Shown in pieces: positions 1-8,295 of a stretch of DNA of 64,000 bases. The notes under the pieces were generated by a model that saw nothing but the letters and a program-made list of their open reading frames with translations, made no database searches and was not told where the DNA came from. This stretch comes from Gammaproteobacteria bacterium (GTDB taxonomy: Bacteria; Pseudomonadota; Gammaproteobacteria; Steroidobacterales; Foliamicaceae). Location: contig VYBN01000017.1 of NCBI GenBank assembly GCA_009844425.1, positions 1 to 64,000 of the forward strand. Reading direction: 5' to 3'. The translations under genes and the position numbers were made by a program. Within the stretch, counting starts at the first letter, position 1. Each line of letters opens with the position of its first letter.

Positions 1-127
1 GGCCTGAAGAATCCGATGAGCCGCCTCCGCACCCCCAGAGCAACGCCAGCATAGCGGCAATCAGCCAGTGTTGATTTACGGACGAGAGGCTGAACCGTGC
101 CTTCCTTCGTGGATCCCCGTTAACCAT
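1..127 (-). CDS. Lipoprotein, partial (3' end outside window)
   Basis: This gene is absent from the ORF track because it runs off the left edge. On the minus strand an ATG at 127 opens a frame of 42 codons with no stop. After a basic N-region (RRKAR) comes a hydrophobic stretch (HWLIAAMLALL) ending in a lipobox-like WGC and a Gly/Ser linker, which suggests a lipoprotein signal. AAAGG lies just upstream of the ATG, and a TATAAT-like hexamer lies a little further back. It sits 60 nt downstream of the suf operon on the same strand. Nothing of the mature protein is visible, so no function can be given. Confidence 0.5.
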   Translation of the reverse strand, partial: MVNGDPRRKARFSLSSVNQHWLIAAMLALLWGCGGGSSDSSG

Positions 128-187
128 GCCTTTCAATTATAGAACCTCCGCGCCGGCTGGCAGACCCGCTCCCGCCCACGCCTCCAA

Positions 188-739
188 TTACATCAGGCCG
201 GCTTCGAGCTGGGCGGCCTCGGACATCATGCTCTGGTTCCAGGGCGGGTCGAAGACGAGTGCGACGGCCACGTCGTCGATAGTGGGGATCAGGGCGATCT
301 TCTCGCGCACGTCCTCCACCAGGATTTCGCCCATGCCGCAGCCGGGGGCGGTCAGCGTCATTTCCACGGCCACGTCCCGCCTGCCGTCGTCGCGGCGCTT
401 GACCTCGCAGGAATACACGAGGCCGAGGTCGACGATATTGACCGGGATTTCCGGGTCGTAGCAGGTCTTCATCTGTTCCCATACCAGCGCTTCCACGTCG
501 GAGTCGCCCGCGTTGGCCGGCAGTTTCGGCGGTTCTGCGGGCTTCTTGCCGAGCGCGCCGGCGTCGGCGCCGGCGATGCGGTACAGCCAGCCGTCCACAT
601 AGACCGTAAAGCTGCCGCCCAGCGACTGGGTGATGAACACGAGCTGTCCGGCGTGGAGTTGCGCTTCCTCGCCGGCGGGAATGATGACCGCCCTGCAGTC
701 GCGGGTCAGGGTGACGGGCTCGCTCTGGCCGCCGAACAT
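188..739 (-). CDS. sufT: SufT-like Fe-S assembly protein (DUF59/MIP18 family)
   Basis: This is the last gene of the suf operon, 183 aa from the ATG at 739. The ORF track starts further upstream in a frame that only overlaps sufU. The C-terminal half is a DUF59 domain, with DPEIPVNIVDLGL followed by TLTAPGCGMG, the family's conserved Cys region. The N-terminal about 70 residues match the extra domain of bacterial SufT. SufT proteins help mature Fe-S proteins in the cytosol under iron or oxidant stress. It starts 5 nt after the sufU stop codon, so the two are probably co-translated. The family assignment is firm; the exact role is inferred from known SufT proteins. Confidence 0.88.
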   Translation of the reverse strand: MFGGQSEPVTLTRDCRAVIIPAGEEAQLHAGQLVFITQSLGGSFTVYVDGWLYRIAGADAGALGKKPAEPPKLPANAGDSDVEALVWEQMKTCYDPEIPVNIVDLGLVYSCEVKRRDDGRRDVAVEMTLTAPGCGMGEILVEDVREKIALIPTIDDVAVALVFDPPWNQSMMSEAAQLEAGLM

Positions 740-744
740 GGAAC

Positions 745-1272
745 TTACTCGGTGCTCACGGTGTCCGGCTCGCCGTCCAGCGCCGCGGTAAAGGTCTTCC
801 AGGGCAGGGTGACACAGCGGATCCGCGAAGGGTAGGCGCGAACGCTGCCCAGCGCGACGATTTCGCCCAGATCGCCCAAGCCGTTGCCGGCGCCGGGTTC
901 GAATGCATCCAGGACCTTCTCCGCCTGCTGCTTCGCCTGATCCGCGGTCTCGCCGTCGAGAATTTCGGTCATCATCGATGCCGAAGCCAGGCAGATCGCG
1001 CAGCCGGCGGCCTCGAAGCTGATCTCGGCGATGACCCCTGGGAGCGAGGACGTCCCGTCCTCGCGGGAGGGCGGGATGCCCTCCCTCCCAGGCTGCTCGC
1101 TCCCGCTTTGCTCTTCCCCGGGCGTGCGCAGGTATACGGTGACCTTGTCGCCGCAGAGGGGATTGAAACCCTCGGCCACCCGGTCGGGCTCGTCCATGGC
1201 GTGGAAGTTGCGCGGCGAACGGCAATGCTCCAGCACCGTGCGCTGATAGAGACTTTGCAGTTCGCTGCTCAT
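745..1272 (-). CDS. sufU: SufU/IscU-type Fe-S scaffold with an in-frame repeat insertion
   Basis: This is a NifU-N/SufU scaffold of 175 aa. The expected ligand residues are present: Cys40-Gly-Asp42, Cys91 in AAGCAICLASASMM and Cys153 in RCVTLPW. It receives sulfur from SufS, whose stop codon overlaps this start. Residues 51-79 (PGEEQ...SSLPG) are extra compared with ordinary SufU. They are encoded by a GC-rich multi-hairpin repeat (family B, 1037-1092) plus flanking bases, inserted in frame in the loop before the AAGC motif. SufU proteins have a characteristic insertion relative to IscU nearer the second Cys, but this one is repeat-derived. Function is probably kept because all ligand residues remain. 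Confidence 0.9.
   Translation of the reverse strand: MSSELQSLYQRTVLEHCRSPRNFHAMDEPDRVAEGFNPLCGDKVTVYLRTPGEEQSGSEQPGREGIPPSREDGTSSLPGVIAEISFEAAGCAICLASASMMTEILDGETADQAKQQAEKVLDAFEPGAGNGLGDLGEIVALGSVRAYPSRIRCVTLPWKTFTAALDGEPDTVSTE
1037..1092. repeat. Family B GC-rich multi-hairpin repeat, copy 1 (inside sufU)
   Basis: The 56 bp begin CCTGGGAG and end CTCCCAGG, which are inverted copies. Two more palindromes lie inside: CGAGGACG/CGTCCTCG and GGGAGGGC/GCCCTCCC. The same modules recur at 16165, 42773 and 47814. Here the repeat is translated as part of SufU without breaking the frame. Confidence 0.8.
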
Positions 1273-2531
1273 CGGGCCTGGCCCAACAGCTTGCGCGCGG
1301 TCCCGATCCCGGCGGCAAGACGGTCAATCTCTTCTTGGCTGTTGTAGAAGGCGAAAGACGCGCGGGAGGTGCCGGGCACGCCGAAGCGGTCCATCAGCGG
1401 CATCGCGCAATGGTGGCCGGCGCGAATGGCGACGCCTTCATGGTCCAGGATGGTGCCCAGGTCATGCGGATGAATGCCGTCGATCACGAATGACACAACC
1501 GCGGACTTCGGCGGCGCTGTGCCGATGATCTTCAGCCCCGGGACATGCTGCAAGCGCTCCGTCGCGTACTCCAGCAGATCGTGCTCCAGGGCCGCGAGGC
1601 GTTCGAGCCCGTGCCCGGCTAGGTAGTCCATTGCCGCGCCCAGGCCGACGGCCCCGGAAATATTGGGGGTGCCGGCCTCGAACTTGTGCGGCGGATCGTT
1701 GTAGGCGGCGCCGTCGAATCGGACTTCGAGGATCATCTCGCCGCCGCCCAGAAACGGCGGCAGCTCGTCCAGCCAGGGCTTGCGCGCGTAGAGCGCGCCT
1801 ATCCCGGTGGGGGCGTACATCTTGTGGCCCGACAGCGCGTAGAAGTCGCAGCCCAGCTCCTGCATGTCGAGCGGAATATGCCCGGCGGCCTGTGCGCCGT
1901 CGATCAGGATGGTCGCGCCCGCGCGCCGCGCCAGTTCGCAAATCTCCGCAACCGGATTGATAACGCCCATGGCGTTGGACACATGGGTTACCGCCACGAG
2001 CCGTGTCCTGCCGCCGATCAGTCCGGCCAGTGCGGCCATGTCGAGCGCGCCCGAGTCCAGTACCGGCGCCACCCGGATTTTCGCGCCGGTGCGCTCGCAG
2101 AGCTGCTGCCACGGCACGATGTTGGAATGGTGCTCCATGCCCGTGAGCACGATTTCCGATTTCGCATCCATGCGGCCGTCCATGCAGCGCGCCACCAGAT
2201 TGATGGACTCGGTGGCCCCGCGGGTAAAGACGATCTCGTCGGCGGATGCGGCGTTCAACCAGCCGCGCGTGCGTTCGCGCGCCCCCTCGAAGGCCGCCGT
2301 CGCCCGGTCGGAACGGGCATGCACGCCCCGGTGCACGTTGGCGTGCATCTCGACTTCGTAGGCGGTCAGTGCGTCCATGACCGCCTGCGGCCGCTGGGTG
2401 GAAGCCGCGTTGTCCAGGTAGGCGAGGGGACAGCCATGCACGGTCGTGGCCAGGCCGGGGAAGTCCGCACGCAGGGCTTGCGCCGACAGCGGCTCCTGGA
2501 CTGAGGCAAGGCGTGCGGTGGCGCTGCTCAT
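1269..2531 (-). CDS. sufS: Cysteine desulfurase SufS
   Basis: This is a 420-aa class V aminotransferase-fold, PLP-dependent desulfurase that takes sulfur from cysteine for Fe-S assembly. The signatures are the PLP-binding lysine in LSGHKMYAPTG, the THVSNAMG motif, DGAQAAGH, and the catalytic cysteine in RAGHHCAMP. That arrangement is typical of the SufS (group II) subtype. The start overlaps nothing upstream, with a 5-nt gap from sufD, while its stop overlaps the sufU start by 4 nt. There is no sufE in the window, so SufU is the probable sulfur acceptor. Confidence 0.95.
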   Translation of the reverse strand: MSSATARLASVQEPLSAQALRADFPGLATTVHGCPLAYLDNAASTQRPQAVMDALTAYEVEMHANVHRGVHARSDRATAAFEGARERTRGWLNAASADEIVFTRGATESINLVARCMDGRMDAKSEIVLTGMEHHSNIVPWQQLCERTGAKIRVAPVLDSGALDMAALAGLIGGRTRLVAVTHVSNAMGVINPVAEICELARRAGATILIDGAQAAGHIPLDMQELGCDFYALSGHKMYAPTGIGALYARKPWLDELPPFLGGGEMILEVRFDGAAYNDPPHKFEAGTPNISGAVGLGAAMDYLAGHGLERLAALEHDLLEYATERLQHVPGLKIIGTAPPKSAVVSFVIDGIHPHDLGTILDHEGVAIRAGHHCAMPLMDRFGVPGTSRASFAFYNSQEEIDRLAAGIGTARKLLGQAR

Positions 2532-2536
2532 GACGT

Positions 2537-3400
2537 TCAGGCCGCCAGCCTTTGCGGCGCCAGCTCCCGAAGCGCGCGGCCGAGCATTTCGTCTGCCATT
2601 TCCTGCGCCCGGGGCATTTCGATGTTGTTGCTGATCGAGGAGGCGAACGCCCGCACCAGCAGGGCCCGCGCCCGATCCGGCGGCAATCCGCGGGTTCTGA
2701 GGTAGAACAGCGCCGCTTCATCCAGCGCGCCGGTGGCGGCGCCGTGGGCGCATTGCACTTCGTCGGCGTAGACCTCCAGTTCCGGGCGGGTTTCCATGCG
2801 GGCGGATTCGTCGAGCAGTAGATTGTCGTTCCGCAGCCGGGCGTCGGCGCCCTGGCCGTCCGGCGGAATCAATATCCTTCCCGCGAAGCCGCCGTGACTC
2901 TCCGCGCCCAGAACGTAGCGGCACAGGCTTTCGCTCTCGGCGTGGCGGGCATGGTGGGCGATTTCCAGGTCCAGTTCCGCGCGCCGCCCGGTGTCCGCCA
3001 TCATCAGGTGGCCGTGCCGGAAGCGCGACCGGGGGCCCATCAGGCCCGCTCGCAGGGATTCGCGATCGAGGCTTGCGCCCGAACCCACGCGGACAAACCG
3101 AAGCCGCGCCTCCTGCGCAAGGCGAACCTGCCGGTCTATCTCGATCCGGCCTTCGCCTGAATCGTCCACGACGGCGACGTGACGCATTCGAGCGCCGCGG
3201 CCCAGTTCAACGTGAACCTCAAGGTGTGCGGCGAACTCTCCCTGGCCCTCGTGAAGCTCTTCAAGGTCGAGCGCGCCTCTGGGCTCCAGCACGATTCGCA
3301 AGGCATCCGCCGCCGGGGCATCGGCGCGGTGCTTGAGACGCAGGGTCTCGGCGCGCCGCTCACCGGCCTTCACGACGATGTCCAGCGCCTTGCCGCTCAC
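2537..3400 (-). CDS. sufD: SufD, short form lacking the usual N-terminal region
   Basis: This is a SufBD-family protein of 287 aa, read from a GTG that overlaps the sufC stop by 4 nt. The conserved C-terminal part is intact: QCAHGAATGALDEAALFYLRTRG with the His implicated in cluster assembly, followed by the helical tail. Ordinary SufD is a little over 400 aa. Here about 120 N-terminal residues are missing and the protein begins directly in the beta-helix. No upstream frame could encode the missing part because sufC occupies it. SufD pairs with SufB in the SufBC2D scaffold, and the beta-helix and tail needed for that are present. Confidence 0.88.
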   Translation of the reverse strand: MSGKALDIVVKAGERRAETLRLKHRADAPAADALRIVLEPRGALDLEELHEGQGEFAAHLEVHVELGRGARMRHVAVVDDSGEGRIEIDRQVRLAQEARLRFVRVGSGASLDRESLRAGLMGPRSRFRHGHLMMADTGRRAELDLEIAHHARHAESESLCRYVLGAESHGGFAGRILIPPDGQGADARLRNDNLLLDESARMETRPELEVYADEVQCAHGAATGALDEAALFYLRTRGLPPDRARALLVRAFASSISNNIEMPRAQEMADEMLGRALRELAPQRLAA

Positions 3401-4158
3401 GCCGCCTCCCTTAGGAATGGTTCGTATCCTGAAGCCTCCAGTTCGCTCACGAGCTCGGCGCCGCCCGAACGGGCGATGCTTCCACCGGCCAGGACGTGCA
3501 CACGGTCGGGTGAAACCAGGTTCAGGATCCGCTCGTAGTGGGTGATCAGCACGAACGCGCGCCGGCCGTTGCGCAGCGCGCGGATACCCGAGGCGACAAC
3601 CTTCAGTGCGTCGATGTCCAGCCCGGAATCGGTCTCGTCCAGTACCGCCAGGCGCGGCTTGAGCACCGCGAGCTGAAGGATTTCGTTGCGTTTCTTCTCC
3701 CCGCCGGAGAAGCCTTCGTTCACGCCGCGCTTGAGCAGCTCGGGCTTCAGTTTCAGCCGCGCCGCCTCGGCGCGGGCCTGCTTCAGGAAAGCGGCGGCGT
3801 TGATTTCTTCCTTGCCCGCCGCCCTGCGCTGCGCGTTCACTGCCGAGCGCAGCAGGTACATATTGCTCACGCCGGGTATTTCCACCGGGTATTGAAAGCC
3901 GAGGAAAAGCCCCTTGCAGGCGCGCTCTTCGGGGTTCATGCCCAGCAGGTCCTCGCCGTCCAGCAATACGCCGCCGCCTGTGACCTCGTAGCCGTCGCGT
4001 CCAGCCAGCGTCTGCGCCAGCGTGCTCTTGCCGGCGCCGTTCGGCCCCATGATGGCGTGCACTTCGCCGGCCCGGACCTCAAGCGACAGGCCGCTCAGGA
4101 TTTCCTTGTTCTCGACGCTGACCCTGAGGCCGCGAATGTCCAGCAGCGGCGCGCTCAT
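3397..4158 (-). CDS. sufC: SufC ATPase
   Basis: This is a 253-aa ABC-type ATPase of the SufBC2D scaffold complex. It shows Walker [10 protein letters not shown], the family-typical signature [11 protein letters not shown], Walker [15 protein letters not shown] and the switch His in LITHYERIL. Length and motifs match canonical SufC. It overlaps sufB upstream and sufD downstream by 4 nt each (ATGA or GTGA junctions), so it is translationally coupled in the operon. Confidence 0.96.
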   Translation of the reverse strand: MSAPLLDIRGLRVSVENKEILSGLSLEVRAGEVHAIMGPNGAGKSTLAQTLAGRDGYEVTGGGVLLDGEDLLGMNPEERACKGLFLGFQYPVEIPGVSNMYLLRSAVNAQRRAAGKEEINAAAFLKQARAEAARLKLKPELLKRGVNEGFSGGEKKRNEILQLAVLKPRLAVLDETDSGLDIDALKVVASGIRALRNGRRAFVLITHYERILNLVSPDRVHVLAGGSIARSGGAELVSELEASGYEPFLREAA

Positions 4159-5612
4159 CCGATTGCGCCCTCCAGGCTGACGTTCATCAGGGCCTGGGCT
4201 TCGACCGCGAATTCCATCGGCAGCATGTTGAACACCTGTTTGCAGAAGCCGTTGACGATCAGGTTCACCGCGTCCTCCTCGTCCAATCCTCGCTGGCGGC
4301 AGTAGAACAACTGGTCCTCGGAGATCCGGGACGTGGTGGCTTCATGCTCCACCACCGCTTGCGGATGCGCGATGTCCATGTGCGGGAATGTGTGGGCGCC
4401 GCAGTCGTGGCCGATCAGCAGCGAGTCGCACTGGGTGAAGTTGCGGGCGCCCTCGGCCCTCGGGAACACCTTCACGAGGCCGCGGTAGGTGTTCTGCGCC
4501 TTGCCGGCGGAGATGCCCTTGCTCAGGATGTTGCTGCTGGTGTTGCGGCCGATGTGGATCATCTTGGTACCGGTGTCGGCCTGCTGGAAATTGTTGGTCA
4601 CGGCCACCGAGTAGAACTCGCCGGTCGAGTTGTCGCCGCGCAGGATGCAGCTCGGGTATTTCCAGGTGATGGCCGAGCCCGCTTCCACCTGGGTCCAGGA
4701 AATCGCCGAGTTGTCGCCGCGGCAATCGCCCCGCTTGGTCACGAAGTTGTAGATCCCGCCGCGTCCTTCTTCATCGCCTGGGTACCAGTTCTGCACCGTC
4801 GAATACTTGATCCGGGCGTCCTTCAGCGCCACCAGTTCCACGACCGCGGCATGCAACTGGTTCTCGTCGCGCATCGGCGCGGTGCAGCCCTCCAGGTAGC
4901 TGACTTCGCTGCCTTCGTCGGCGATGATCAGCGTGCGCTCGAACTGGCCCGTGTTCTGCTCGTTGATCCGGAAGTACGTGGACAACTCCATCGGGCATTT
5001 CGTGTTCTTCGGAATGTAGACGAACGAACCGTCGGTGAATACGGCCGAGTTCAGCGCTGCGAAATAGTTGTCGCGGTACGGCACCACGCTGCCCAGGTAC
5101 TTGCGCACCAGGTCCGGGTGTTCGCGCACGGCCTCGGAGAACGGGCAGAAGATCACGCCGGCCTCGGCCAGGCGGCTCTTGAAGGTGGTAGCCACCGACA
5201 CGCTGTCGAAAACCGCGTCCACCGCCACGCCCGCCAGCCGGGCCCGCTCGTGCAGGGGAATGCCCAGCTTGTCGTAGGTTTCCAGCAGCCGCGGATCGAC
5301 TTCATCCAGGCTCTTCGGCGCGTCCTTTGCCGGACCGGGCGCCGAGTAATAGGAGATGGACTGGTAATCGATCGGCGGGATGTTCAGCTTGGCCCAGGAC
5401 GGCTCTCTTGCCTCGCGCCAATAGCGGTAGGCGCGGAGACGCCAGTCGAGCAGGAACTCCGGCTCGTCCTTGCGCGCGGAAATCACGCGTATCACGTCCT
5501 CGTCCAGCCCCGGGGGCAGAGTGTCGGACTCGATGTCGGTAACGAAACCGTGCCGGTACTTGCGCTCGAGCAGTTCGCGCACTTCCGGGTTGCGTTCGGC
5601 GGTGCGGCTCAT
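4155..5612 (-). CDS. sufB: SufB scaffold subunit
   Basis: This is the 485-aa central scaffold of the Suf Fe-S pathway. I chose the ATG at 5612 ([11 protein letters not shown]) rather than the longer ORF, because it overlaps the regulator's stop codon in an ATGA junction and gives the normal SufB length. Recognisable blocks are [56 protein letters not shown] and the C-terminal [23 protein letters not shown]. It forms SufBC2D with the two downstream products and hands new clusters to carriers. Confidence 0.96.
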   Translation of the reverse strand: MSRTAERNPEVRELLERKYRHGFVTDIESDTLPPGLDEDVIRVISARKDEPEFLLDWRLRAYRYWREAREPSWAKLNIPPIDYQSISYYSAPGPAKDAPKSLDEVDPRLLETYDKLGIPLHERARLAGVAVDAVFDSVSVATTFKSRLAEAGVIFCPFSEAVREHPDLVRKYLGSVVPYRDNYFAALNSAVFTDGSFVYIPKNTKCPMELSTYFRINEQNTGQFERTLIIADEGSEVSYLEGCTAPMRDENQLHAAVVELVALKDARIKYSTVQNWYPGDEEGRGGIYNFVTKRGDCRGDNSAISWTQVEAGSAITWKYPSCILRGDNSTGEFYSVAVTNNFQQADTGTKMIHIGRNTSSNILSKGISAGKAQNTYRGLVKVFPRAEGARNFTQCDSLLIGHDCGAHTFPHMDIAHPQAVVEHEATTSRISEDQLFYCRQRGLDEEDAVNLIVNGFCKQVFNMLPMEFAVEAQALMNVSLEGAIG

Positions 5613-6067
5613 CTCCCCATCCTCGCGTTCAGGTCGGCCGACAGCGTGCGGGTCCTGAAACCGGGAGCGGACCGCCGCAGGTCGCTCAGCGTGACCTCCG
5701 TCAGCGCGCCGCGGATCGCCCGGTTGATCTGCCGCCACGCGCCGCCCACGGTACAGAACGACTCCAGCTCGCACTGGCTTTCCGCATGGCTGCACTCGGT
5801 GAGCGCCATCGGTCCCTCCAGCGCCTCGAGTATTTCCACCGCGTTGATCTCGCGGGCGGCTCGGGCCAGCCGGTAACCTCCCAACGCGCCGCGCTCGGAA
5901 CGCACCAGCCCGCGAGCAGCGAGCTGCTTGAGCAGCTTTTGCGCAGTCGGTAGCCTGAGGTGGGTCGCGGCGGCAATTTTCTTGGCCGAAAGCGACTGGC
6001 CCTCGGCCTGCGCCAGACAGCCGAGGATCATGGTCCCGTAGTCCGTAAGCCTGCTGACTCTGAGCAT
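5609..6067 (-). CDS. Rrf2-family SUF operon regulator
   Basis: This is a 152-aa winged-helix Rrf2 protein. The start is set at the ATG at 6067 ([12 protein letters not shown]), the usual family beginning, with GGAG 9 nt upstream. The track's start at 6088 adds seven residues before it. The N-terminal half is the helix-turn-helix. Three cysteines in [15 protein letters not shown] (spacings x6 and x5) are in the place where IscR-type proteins bind a 2Fe-2S cluster. It is first in the suf operon and sits directly behind a palindromic operator, so it most likely represses or activates its own operon in response to cluster status. Confidence 0.92.
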   Translation of the reverse strand: MLRVSRLTDYGTMILGCLAQAEGQSLSAKKIAAATHLRLPTAQKLLKQLAARGLVRSERGALGGYRLARAAREINAVEILEALEGPMALTECSHAESQCELESFCTVGGAWRQINRAIRGALTEVTLSDLRRSAPGFRTRTLSADLNARMGR

Positions 6068-6091
6068 TTGCGCGCACTCCAAATTCAATCA

Positions 6092-6106
6092 GGACTATTT
6101 TAGTCC
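6092..6106. promoter_or_regulatory. Palindromic Rrf2/IscR-like operator before sufR
   Basis: A perfect inverted repeat, GGACTA-N3-TAGTCC, lies 25 nt upstream of the regulator's ATG and close to the expected promoter. It resembles the ACTAAAATAGTC core of known IscR/RsrR-type sites. Binding by the adjacent regulator is an inference from position and symmetry. Confidence 0.72.
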
Positions 6107-6246
6107 AAAATCAGATCCCAGCCTGGATTGCCCGCATTTGTTGTGCGGGTCATGCGCTGGATATGCGCGCCATACGGCGCTTGCCGCCCGCTGCATCAGA
6201 ATTTCAACAGGAGGAGAACCCGCGGGCGGATCCGCTGAAGAACGCC

Positions 6247-7671
6247 TCAGGGATTGCGCTGGAATCGGATAGTGGCCAGATACTTGCCGTTCACAACACC
6301 GTTGACGATGTCCGCATCGCCGATTTGCGCCGTCAGCTGTCTTATGGGTTGGTGTGGATTGGTTGCCGTTCCGCTGAGGCTGAATCGGTTGCCGGTTTCC
6401 GTTCCCGCATCCCAAACCGCGAGATTCATATGACCGGTGTCGCCGACCCAGCCCCCGTGCTTGTCAAGCAGCGGGAATTCACTCAAGCCCACAAACCAGT
6501 CGGGGCTCGGCGCCACCATGCTGGCGAACGTAAACAGCGGCATGGCCCGGCTCAGGTTCAATTCGAACACGCTCGTGCCCGTACTGCCGGTGCCGCCGCT
6601 GATTACCGGCGAAGCCGCGGTCATGTTCGACATGGCTTCGCCAATTTCGTTCAGGAATTGCCCGGTCTGTCCCAATTCCGCCACATTCTCCAAGCCTGCG
6701 CTCGCCAATTCCCCAGGCATCCAGAGATTCGCCCGCCCATTCGTTGCCGCGCCCACCAGGGTTGTGAAATGGGACGAAGCGGGAACGGAGTCATGAATCT
6801 CGCTGGTCCACCGGGCGGTGAACGTGACCGTGTAACTGGCCTCGGACACGAACCGATTCCCGTCACGCGCCTTCTCGTGACAGGAAAAGTTGTCGAAAGC
6901 GCCAGTGGCCGACAGGTTCATGTTCATCAATTCAAGCCCGAAGTGGGGGGAGAGGTACAAGCTGGCCTGTCCCTGCCATGCGCCGCCAACCCGGGTTGCC
7001 AGTTCCTGCCCGCTGACCCAGATATGCTCTTTCGGCCCGAGCGAGGGAAGCAGCGCGCTGTTGGCAAGCCCGATGATGTTGCCGCCGGCATCGCGCAGCG
7101 TTCCGCGCACATCGGATATCGCGTCGAATCCCGTGTTGATGAAGCGCACGAATGTGCGGTCCGGCTGATCCATGCCCGCGATGTTATGCACCGCACCCTC
7201 GGCAACGCAGTTGACGTTGGTGGGCGCCGCGCCCGGACTGCTGCGCAGCTTGACCATCGCCACAAAGGGCGCGCCATCAATATCGGACATTATCTCCAGC
7301 ATTGCCGGCTGAACCCAAGCGCCAACGCCGAAGCGCTCTTCCAGTTCTGAGGATGTCAGAACCAGACGGCCCTTGGCGTTGACAGGCAGGTCGCTCAACG
7401 CCTTGCCTGACTCGCCGAGCCGCGCCCCCTGAGTGTTATACAACGTTCCGGTAAACCGTAACTCGTAGTCGGAGGTGTTGATGATATGCAGCTCCACCGA
7501 AGGCCCCAAAGGGCTTGCTGCCGTGCTTGTCATCAGGTAGGCGCGAACCGGCTGCTGCGCCCACCCCGCCTGCAGGCTCGCAACCGACATCGTCAATGCC
7601 CAAAGCAGGGCCCAAAGCTGGCTGCCGCTGCGCCCCGCGCTTTGCCCGTTACCGATCATCCCCGATCCCAT
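6247..7671 (-). CDS. Secreted spondin-domain protein
   Basis: This exported protein has about 474 aa if started at the ATG at 7671; GTG 7713 and ATG 7659 are alternatives. A signal peptide (LWALLWALTMSVASLQAGWAQ) precedes two related beta-rich regions. A Spondin_N domain follows at about residues 270-410: YTVTFTARWTSEIH, SHFTTLVGAATNG, LWMPGELASAGLENVAELG. Spondin_N is known from eukaryotic matrix proteins and from many marine bacterial secreted proteins, usually with no assigned function. It is probably periplasmic or extracellular, with a possible adhesive or calcium-dependent role that is not shown here. It is not obviously in an operon with the suf genes. Confidence 0.7.
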   Translation of the reverse strand: MGSGMIGNGQSAGRSGSQLWALLWALTMSVASLQAGWAQQPVRAYLMTSTAASPLGPSVELHIINTSDYELRFTGTLYNTQGARLGESGKALSDLPVNAKGRLVLTSSELEERFGVGAWVQPAMLEIMSDIDGAPFVAMVKLRSSPGAAPTNVNCVAEGAVHNIAGMDQPDRTFVRFINTGFDAISDVRGTLRDAGGNIIGLANSALLPSLGPKEHIWVSGQELATRVGGAWQGQASLYLSPHFGLELMNMNLSATGAFDNFSCHEKARDGNRFVSEASYTVTFTARWTSEIHDSVPASSHFTTLVGAATNGRANLWMPGELASAGLENVAELGQTGQFLNEIGEAMSNMTAASPVISGGTGSTGTSVFELNLSRAMPLFTFASMVAPSPDWFVGLSEFPLLDKHGGWVGDTGHMNLAVWDAGTETGNRFSLSGTATNPHQPIRQLTAQIGDADIVNGVVNGKYLATIRFQRNP

Positions 7672-7827
7672 CTGAAGACCAAATGATTCTATCTCAATGG
7701 GATTCAGTCCCACGATGGCGCTGGTTGAGTAAAGATATGAACAAGGCCCCGAACAGCGACCGGGCGGCGGGCTGGTTGCTCCAGCCCAGCAGCGCGCCTG
7801 CGCCCGAAAGAGGCCCGCAGAGCCTGC

Positions 7828-8292
7828 TTAGTCGACAGTGTCCACCCATGCAAGCGTTTGCTCGGCGCCTGCGGCGGCTCGCTCATGTCCCTGCTCGGAC
7901 GCCAGCGAGAACCACTTGTGAGCGAGCGCCATGTTTTTGCCGACACCCTCGCCCTTGTAATAGCGCATGGCGAGACTGAACTGCGCCTCGGCGTCACCCT
8001 GCTCGGCGGCCTGCCGAAAGTAGAACGTGGCTTGTTCGTAGTCTATAGGTGTTCCGTGACCGTCCCGATAAGCCACACCTAATCGGTATTGCGCGCCTGC
8101 ATCGCCTCTGCTCGCCTTTCTATGCAGGCGCTCAAGGCCGGTCGGAGGCCGCACGAGCTCAAGTTGCGTGGGTTTACGCGCCAGTTGTGTTTCTCCGCCG
8201 AAAGCATCGGCGAGCCTGTCCAACAGCAAAATTGCCCCGGCGCACGAGGTAAGTGTCACGGCTGCGGCCAGCAGCTTTCTCCAGGTTGCCAT
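7828..8292 (-). CDS. Sel1-repeat protein, exported or membrane-anchored
   Basis: This is a 154-aa protein with an N-terminal hydrophobic segment (KLLAAAVTLTSCAGAILLLD). At least two Sel1-like repeats follow: AQYRLGVAYRDGHGTPIDYEQATFYFRQAAEQG and AEAQFSLAMRYYKGEGVGKNM with AHKWFSLASEQG. Sel1 repeats are TPR-like helical hairpins that mediate protein contacts in the periplasm. The stop codon of the metalloprotease-like gene lies 3 nt upstream, so they are probably co-transcribed. The partner is unknown. Confidence 0.8.
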   Translation of the reverse strand: MATWRKLLAAAVTLTSCAGAILLLDRLADAFGGETQLARKPTQLELVRPPTGLERLHRKASRGDAGAQYRLGVAYRDGHGTPIDYEQATFYFRQAAEQGDAEAQFSLAMRYYKGEGVGKNMALAHKWFSLASEQGHERAAAGAEQTLAWVDTVD

Positions 8293-8295
8293 CGC

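Noticed and set aside
188-1327. 379-aa reading of sufT starting at 1327
   Set aside because: Its first half is an Arg-rich frame overlapping sufU; SufT homology begins at the ATG at 739.
6163-7350. 395-aa plus-strand ORF
   Set aside because: It is opposite the spondin-domain gene, which has a signal peptide and a recognisable domain.
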